A program made the translations under genes and the position numbers. From Bettongia penicillata ogilbyi (Eukaryota > Chordata > Mammalia > Diprotodontia > Potoroidae), in assembly GCA_023548195.1 (NCBI GenBank), contig JAJHZJ010000800.1, positions 682,001-746,000 on the forward strand: a stretch of 64,000 nucleotides of DNA. The letters are read 5' to 3'. The notes below the pieces were generated by a model. The model had not been told where the DNA came from. It worked only from the letters and a program-made list of their open reading frames with translations, and ran no database searches. Shown here one piece after another: positions 57,785-64,000 of this stretch (positions are counted from its first letter, which is position 1; each line of letters starts with the position of its first letter).

Positions 57785-58460
57785 TGGGGCCCTTAACAGT
57801 TTTTGAGAATGTAAAGGGGTGCTCAGAGCAAAAATGTTTGAGAACTGCTGCTTTCATCAGTTCTTGAACAGCATTATTTTGAGTCTCCCTTTCTACTTGG
57901 GTCACTTTCCTAAGTTTGTGTTGGAGGTCACTAATGCCATTCTTAAAATGCAATGCCAAGAATTGAATATAAAACTCCAAATGTGGCGTAACCAGGACAG
58001 GGAACAGTGGGCCCTATCAAACTCCCTGGTTATGGAGAATGTGTTTTTGTTAATACAGCTGAAAATGACATTTGTTGTCTTGACAGTTTCGTCGCTCTGT
58101 TGACTTATACTGAGCTTTCAGCCCACTAACCTCCACCACTCTCCCCACTCACGAATCTGGCCCTTGTTTGATTCTGATATAATGGATTTATATTAATCCA
58201 AGTATAAGAGGTAGAATTTTTCCCTATTAAGTTCCTTTTTGTCAGGTGCGTCCAATTATTCCTTCCCATTACTCTTCTTTGCTTAATTTGTTTGGGTCCT
58301 GTCTCTGTTATCCAACATGTTGGTGGTGCAATCCAACGTAGTGACATTGATAAATTTGATGGATGTGCCATTTATGTCTTCAAACAAGTCATTGATAAAA
58401 ATTTCAAAGAGAAGCCAATCAAAAATAGGAGCCCCCATGGCATCTACTACTCAAGACAAG
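57785..58460 (-). mobile_element. L3/CR1 LINE fragment
   Basis: Complement of the CR1-clade C-terminal and RT-adjacent coding sequence: CCAAGAATTGAATATAAAACTCC, CTGTTGACTTATACTGAGC, TTGATGGATGTGCC and CAAGTCATTGATAAAAAT in order. Frame destroyed. Confidence 0.7.
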
Positions 58461-58464
58461 TCAG

Positions 58465-58620
58465 TCAGTCAGTCAACATTTTTTATGTTCCCACTGTTTG
58501 ACAGGCACTGTGCTAAGAACTGGGTGGTACAAAAAGAAGCAAAAGATAGTCTTTGTCCTAAAGGACCTCACAGTTTAATTGAGGGGGAGAAAAAGAGGTT
58601 ATGGAATCATTCAGACTGAC
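58465..58620 (-). mobile_element. L2 3' terminus
   Basis: TGACAGGCACTGTGCTAAGAA, then TTGTCCTAAAGGACCTCACAG, the complement of the L2 end. Preceded by (GTCA)4 at about 58461. Confidence 0.65.
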
Positions 58621-59245
58621 CCTGCACCGGTGGTTGACTTTGCACAATCCCCGCTTTGATGTTAACTATATTCATGGTGTGGTACCACAATTAGACTCAT
58701 ATCATTCACTCTTCTATCCTCAATTGCATCATCCGAATGTCTGCTATTTGTAATCTGGGAGTCAGCTTGGAAATCAGTTTCTTGCACCAAGGGAGGCAGT
58801 GGAAACAAAAAAACACAATCTCTATTAGGATACACAAGAGAAGACTCACATTTGAGCCATAAGGGATTTGGGAGTCAAAAGGTTAGCCATTTCCATGGGG
58901 ACCAGGGTTCCTTTCCATTCTCCTATAAATTGTTCCAGGAATTCTTAACTTAATGCATATGGTTATGAATATCATTCAAGTAGTCAGGAATCCAGGGGTA
59001 GCATTCCTGACCTATGAGAGTACATGTCCCTCTCCTCTCTGCCCCAAGGAAATCTAGAGGTAGTCTGTAAAGCCACAGTTCCGAGTGCATGAACCCTGAT
59101 ACTAAGTTCCTCCACAGCACTTACGGTCTCATTGATGAAGACTTGTAAGAACTTGTTATTCTATTAGGAAGGACTGAGCTAAAGGCACCCATTATGGAGC
59201 TCAGGTTGTCCTAATAAGTAGCAGATAACTAGAATTCATCATATG

Positions 59246-59440
59246 TGTGTTGTTCAGTCCTTTGGGTTGTGTCTGACTCTTCATGACCCCATTTGGGGTT
59301 TTCTTGGTAAAAGGTACTGTAATGTTTTGTCATTTCCTTTTCCAGCCCATTTTACAAATGAGGGAACTGAGGAAACAGGGTTAAGTGACTTTTCTAGGGT
59401 CACACAGCTAGTAAGTGTCTGAGGCTGGATTTGAACTCTC
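59246..59440 (-). repeat. RTE-tailed SINE, head truncated
   Basis: GTGTTGTTCAGTCCTTTGGG to GCTGGATTTGAACTCTCAC. The head is replaced by a fragment of another dispersed repeat. Confidence 0.85.
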
Positions 59441-59535
59441 ACTCACTTAAATTCAATTCACTTGCAAGTCATGACGTCACATCCCTGATGTTATAGTCCT
59501 CTTTGAGAATGACGGGCAAACAACAGAACAGCGAC
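59440..59535 (-). repeat. Dispersed repeat, same family, 5' fragment
   Basis: Complement of the family's first 95 bp (TTCACTTGCAAGTCATGACG; CCTCTTTGAGAATGACGGGC), joined directly to an RTE-tailed SINE on the left. Confidence 0.65.
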
Positions 59536-59630
59536 TACCTCCCAGGGTTGTTGTAAGATCAGATAAAATAATATTTATGAAGTACTCAGCACAGTGCATG
59601 GTTCATTGTAGGCGCTATATAAATGCTTAG
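59535..59630 (+). repeat. L2-type SINE tail
   Basis: CTCCCAGGGTTGTTGTAAGAT, then TTGTAGGCGCTATATAAATGC. Confidence 0.7.
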
Positions 59631-59639
59631 TCCCTTCCC

Positions 59640-60240
59640 TTTTCCCTAATAGAGAGTTAAGAAAAGGGGTGAGTTTGGAGAGGAAAGATAGTGAGTTTGA
59701 AATGATTTTGGTATATTCAGTTTGAAATGTTCAGTGGGCAGTTGATGATGAAATTGTAATTCCAGAGAGTAACTAGGGAGATAATATATTTGTGTGTAAA
59801 TGTATATATATGTAATATATATATATACATGTATTATATATACACACATATACACACGTGTGTGTATATGCATATATATATATGTTTACACACAGGTATA
59901 TATATATAGACTCATCATATACCCACACATATATACGTGTGTGTGTGTATGTGTGTAGTCATCTGCATAGAGATGATAAATGAACCTATCTGTGCTGATC
60001 AGGTGATCAAGTGAAACAGTGTGAAAAGAAAAGATAGCCCAGGACAGATCCTTGGGGAGCACCCAGAGTTAGTGAGTATGACATGGTAGGGAGAAGGGCC
60101 ACATTATGAGAGGCTAGAGTAAAGGAGGAGGAAGTAGGAGACAACATCAAGGGGTTGTGAGCTGACAACTGTTTAAGAGGGAGCTGTTGGAGATTTTAGG
60201 AGAGGAGAGAGGGCTTGGAATAGTCCCTGTAGTGAATGGG
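59640..60240 (-). mobile_element. L2 LINE RT region with embedded dinucleotide tract
   Basis: Minus-strand L2 coding sequence. GTAGTCATCTGCATAGAG at about 59956 is the complement of the L-Y-A-D-D catalytic motif, and CCCAGGACAGATCCTTGGGG near 60037 is the complement of the P-Q-G-S-V-L-G region. An (AT/GT)n tract occupies 59785-59955. Confidence 0.8.
59785..59955. repeat. AT/GT dinucleotide tract within L2
   Basis: Alternating TATATA, CACACA and TGTGTG blocks interrupting the RT region of a minus-strand L2. Confidence 0.85.
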
Positions 60241-60279
60241 ATACAAAATAATTTATCTCCCTTTGTGATCTGATCCACT

Positions 60280-60509
60280 CTCATTGTTTTAGTGATCCCT
60301 TAGAAGTAGATGGATCCAAAATTTACATCTCCATCTTTGACCTCTCTCTTGAGATATCTCCCTACTTATGAATTTCCAATAGTCTGCAAGAATATCTATA
60401 CTTCCTCTCAAATTCAGCATGTCTAAAATGACTCATCACCCCTCCCACTATCAACAAACTCCAAATTCTCCTACTTGCCTAGGTTTGAAAGCTTGAAGTC
60501 ATCTTGAGT

Positions 60510-60559
<50 letters not shown>

Positions 60560-61160
60560 CCTCCCTCCCTCTCTCCCTCTCTCTCCCCCCCATAGCCAAT
60601 CAGTTGCTGTCTTGTTGATTCTCCCTCTATAATATCTATTGCATTTGCCCATCATTCTGCTTTCCCACTGCAACCTCCCTGCCTTACACTCTCATCATCT
60701 CTCATCTGTTCTATTGCTGTAACCTCCAAACTGCTTTCCCAGGCCCCAGTCTCTTGTCTTTCCAATCTGTCATTCATCTTGCTCCCACAGCAATATTTTT
60801 ACTCTATAGATCTCCCATTGCTTACTAAATGGGAGTAAAATAATACAAGCCTCTTAGATTGCCATTCAAGGCCATTGCCAATCTAGTTCCCATGTACCTT
60901 TCCTAGCCTAATTGAATGCTACTAGCTTTTATGGGGGGAGATGTTCCTGCCAGGTCAAACTATTACTAGGCACTCCTCGTCTTGTCCTGTCTTTTTTCAC
61001 CTTTGTGTTCTTGTGAATGCCTTTTCTTTTGTCTCTACCTTTCTGAATCCCCTTCCTTCAATGGCTAGATCAGGGTCATTTCCTCTCTGTACCTCCCCTC
61101 TCCTCCAAGCCTTCCCTGATCCTGCTCAATTAGATACTCACCCCCAAAAGCCTTACCAGC
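60280..61160 (+). mobile_element. L2 LINE, opposite orientation to its neighbour
   Basis: Sense L2 starting just after the RT motif region (AAATTTACATCTCCATC) and running to TTCCCTGATCCTGCTCAATTAG near 61110, interrupted by a (CT)n tract at 60511-60590. It abuts the minus-strand L2 at 59640-60240. Confidence 0.7.
60511..60590. repeat. (CT)22 then CTCC-rich tract within L2
   Basis: Pure CT from 60511 to about 60555, then CCCTCCCTCC and CTCTCC blocks. L2 sequence lies on both sides. Confidence 0.9.
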
Positions 61161-62039
61161 TGAAATTTTTACAGGGGCAAAAATGCAGTGTGTGTGTGTG
61201 GGGGGAGGTAGGGAGTGGGCAGACAGCCACAAAGGCAGAAAGGAGCATAGAGGAGTACATCGCAAGCCACAGTTGTGGAGGAAGTGGGCAGAAGACCCTG
61301 ACAATTGTTACACTACAGGAAGGAAACCTGTATGCCCACCCCCACTTCATATTTTAAATATAAGTTTCATGGGTGCCTTTTGTTTCTACATCATATTTGT
61401 TCCTGTTTCTACATCCCCTGATCCCAATATTGAACCTTCTCTTTAAATAAAGACAGTTAAGTACAAACAGCCTATCCAGTGATCATTCCAGACAGTGTAT
61501 GCCACATATTCCTGTAATCTCCCATCTTTTTACTTAGAGGAGGGAGGTATGCTTTATTATCCTATTCTATCATTGATGGGAGTAATCCCTGCAGAGAAGG
61601 GGACCAAAACCTTACCACTACCCCCAACACCAACTCCTGCAAAGCTGCCAGAGATGAACAAGTAAAATTCAAGAGTACTGGGGAAAGGCAATCCACCCAA
61701 ACCAGCAGCTCTGCTTCTGTCCAGCCCCCTGGAAGCAACTCCTGTGGTGATCTACCCAGTAACCTAGCAACTGATTCTTCAAATGCTCAAGCCACCACCA
61801 TGCTCACAACCATAGCTGCTGGGTGCTGTCCAGTAGTTTAACATCAGAAGTAAATATGATTTTATCTGTGCAAGTAACATAAAGAAAATGCATTATCATT
61901 GGCTTCACTATTGCATCCAAAGAACCATGTGACTTTTCCATCTGACTTTCAGCTGAAACTTCCTATGTGATGGTTTTAAGCTTTATTATCTTAAAACTGC
62001 ACTAAGACATTTGGGACACCCTGTATGTTATCTCCCCAA

Positions 62040-62400
62040 ATACAATGTTAAAATTTTGAAAGCAGGTACAAGCTATGCTCTTCCATTTGTAGCCTCAGTG
62101 CTTAGAACAACATTTTGCATGTAGTATGTATTTAAAAAATGTTTTTTTAATTAACTCATTCATTTTTTCCACCTGTACACATTATGGCTCCATCCCTCCT
62201 TTCTCAAATGCCTCATGTACTCTGTTTGAATTTTTCCCATGCACTTGTATTAAAACTTGTTTTAATTATCTGTGACTTGTCCTATTCCTCCTACTGGTTT
62301 CATAAGCTTCTAGAGAATAGTCCAGGGCCTTGCTTTATCTTTGCATCCCCCACCTAGGCAGTGACTAACATAGAATAAAATGTTTCTTAAGTGGAATTGA
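62040..62400 (+). mobile_element. Two L2 3'-end fragments
   Basis: Sense L2 ends at 62060-62150 (GCTTAGAACAACATTTTGC) and 62290-62390 (TAAGCTTCTAGAGAATAGTCC). The second is more decayed. Confidence 0.5.
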
Positions 62401-62668
62401 ATTGAATGGAATTTTGCTGATGCTCTAACACCATAATAGCCACTGGCCATTGCTTAGATGAAATTGCCAACTAAAATAAATTGCTCAGTGTCTCCTTAAG
62501 AGTAATTAATATTTATACACATGTTTAATCTTCAGAGTACTTTACTGACAGCTGTTTGTGATGTTATGCATACAATTCCTATTAGAAACTCTGGCCGAAA
62601 CTCATGAACTCACTTTAATTTGTAAATGAGTTGAAACTTGAATATAAAAACCAAAAGTGAAAGACATG

Positions 62669-62945
62669 CATGTGTGTGTGTGTGTGTGTGTGTGTTTAGC
62701 CTTTGAATTTCTCTGTGCTTCTGTGTCTAAGACAAGTCAGCGAACATTTATTAAGTGTTTACAAAGTGCTGAGTACCAGGAATTCAGAGACAATGCCTGT
62801 CCTCAAGGACTGTGCATTCTTTGGTAGAGGCAAGATACAAACTATGTATATGTATATGTTTACACATGTATACATATATGTATGTGTGTGTATACATGTA
62901 TATGTATGTAAAAGATATATATCCACGTATAATACACACATGTAT
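62669..62945. repeat. (TG)n and TATG-rich microsatellites
   Basis: A pure TG run at 62670-62695, and a second TATG/TG tract at 62844-62945 inside an L2 end. Confidence 0.85.
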
Positions 62946-62990
62946 AAATTTGAGATAATCTCAGAAGGGAGGCACTAATAATGAAGAGGA
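62735..62990 (-). mobile_element. L2 3' end with TA/TG tract
   Basis: L2-end complement (GAACATTTATTAAGTGTTTAC, CCTGTCCTCAAGGACTG) interrupted by a TATG-rich tract at 62844-62945 and resuming with GAAGGGAGGCACTAATAATGA. Confidence 0.65.
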
Positions 62991-63162
62991 TCAGGAAATG
63001 TGTTTTATCCTCTTTTTCTAGTTCTCTTTTCCTTTTCATATCATTAGGTTTTTTTTTTTATCTGCTCCTTTTGGAAACAATGATAGTAGGAAAGCAACCT
63101 TATGAATAGGAGGCAGCAGATAATTAGAAGTTTGACTCCAGCCTTCCTTTCCTACAATTTTT

Positions 63163-63362
63163 TACTCACAGAATATTAGAGTTGGAAGGGACCTTAGACA
63201 TCATCTTCTAACACAATACCTTCCTTTTTTGATTCAAAGAAACCAAGGCCCAGAGAAGTAAAATAACTTGTCCAAGGTCACAGTTCAAATTGGTGGCAAA
63301 GTCAGGGGTTGACTTTCGGTTTCTTGACTCTCAGTCCAATGTTCTTTCCATCACACTCTTAT
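63163..63362 (-). repeat. L3-tailed SINE, well preserved
   Basis: TAGAGTTGGAAGGGACCTTAG to TTCTTTCCATCACACTC, with TTGTCCAAGGTCACAG core. Confidence 0.8.
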
Positions 63363-63804
63363 GATATGTCTCTTGTAAAATGCAATCTTTCCCATGCATT
63401 AACCAAAATACAATGTGACCTGGTATGTAGAAACTTCAACACAAAATTTCAGAGTAGTTTGGTCTTTGTTGTGATGTGGCTTTCAATTTCTCATTGGTAC
63501 CAGGATAGTAATGTAACTTGCCAGGAATGAACTTTTTCGTGTTGAATGAGGAAAGGTAGTCTTAATTTTATTTATTTCTTCTCTATAGATTGATCCATAT
63601 AAATGCCTTTTGACATGTAAGAAAAAAGTTTTTATTTAACCCTGATTTTATAATGTTATGATCTAAGGTGTATCATTATTAGATGTCTGGAAATGAATTT
63701 TTAAAAAAACTTGGAGTAAGTGAAACTCAAGGAGAAGAGAGTGCTGAATGACTTACTTGATCATCTAGAAGTCTTAAAGATGCTACATTGATATTGGAGT
63801 AACA

Positions 63805-63990
63805 GCATACATTTATATTGAATTTGAAAGCTTGATATTTTCTTACAACAAATTTTTGAGGTAGATAATACAATTACATATGAAGAAATTGAGTCTTAAA
63901 GAAGTGACTTGCTTGAGGCCCCAAATTAAGGATATAGCCTGACCATTATTTTAATTCATGTCTTTTAACTCCAAGGCTGCATTGACTCTC
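63805..63990 (-). repeat. MIR-like SINE
   Basis: TTTTTGAGGTAGATAATACA, then AGAAGTGACTTGCTTGAGG and TTTAACTCCAAGGCTGC. Confidence 0.65.
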
Positions 63991-64000
63991 AAAGTAACCG

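Larger units (their letters stand above)
44113..64000 (+). other. DPF3: DPF3 intron downstream of exon C (5' part)
   Basis: Phase-1 intron, at least 19,888 bp and open at the right edge. It opens with a (TC)31 tract and includes a 2.1 kb L1 fragment, split L3/CR1 elements, several L2 fragments and simple repeats. Nothing is recognised in 44410-46000, 47650-48690, 51295-51980, 53065-53495, 58625-59240, 61180-62035, 62400-62660 and 63365-63800. The first two are the least repeat-like parts of the window. Confidence 0.85.

Noticed and set aside
58461..58480. GTCA tandem repeats and other short tandem units as CRISPR or phage-like arrays
   Set aside because: Four tetranucleotide units at the edge of an L2 end. 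No spacers, and the window is clearly vertebrate.
44113..64000. Search for the next DPF3 exon (first PHD finger)
   Set aside because: No acceptor followed by P-Q-K-G-P-D-G-like coding sequence or a Y-C-D-F-C motif was found; it probably lies beyond the right edge.

Overview
This window is vertebrate nuclear DNA, AT-rich and almost entirely intron and interspersed repeats. Three short exons on the + strand encode consecutive internal parts of DPF3 (BAF45C), a subunit of the BAF (SWI/SNF) chromatin-remodelling complex. They join in phase and carry consensus splice sites. The repeats point to a marsupial: many tRNA-derived/CORE SINEs with RTE(BovB)-, L2- and L3/CR1-type tails, old L2 and L3/CR1 LINEs, marsupial-type L1 3' ends, and no Alu or other 7SL-derived SINEs. 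Species cannot be fixed from the sequence.

Layout. 1-8074 is the end of an upstream intron. 8075-8170 is exon A (acidic stretch then basic stretch). 8171-22706 is a 14.5 kb intron with L2 copies split by younger insertions, a pure (TTCC)31 tract and an internally deleted Tigger-like transposon. 22707-22785 is exon B (basic linker and first half of the C2H2 finger knuckle). 22786-43974 is a 21.2 kb intron with a CTG tract just after exon B, several L1 3' ends, a long L2 split by SINEs, and a 7SL RNA pseudogene in two pieces. 43975-44112 is exon C (rest of the C2H2 finger and the linker towards the PHD fingers). 44113-64000 is the next intron, at least 19.9 kb, with a 2.1 kb L1 fragment, split L3/CR1 elements and two L2 copies head to head. 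The PHD-finger exons and the 5' exons of DPF3 were not found and should lie outside the window.

I see no bacterial or viral gene system, no CRISPR array and no intact mobile-element gene. The ORFs over 100 residues are low-complexity reading frames, exon read-through or repeat-derived. The more interesting observations are structural: a 7SL pseudogene split by about 770 bp, a Tigger deletion derivative with TA target duplications, two L1 3' ends with exact target-site duplications, SINEs sharing one head but carrying tails of several LINE clades, a CUG-encoding tract 164 nt after an exon, and an approximately 100 bp segment apparently copied 2.7 kb into a SINE. Repeat family names come from remembered consensus features, not from a database search, and boundaries are mostly good to about 10-30 bp.
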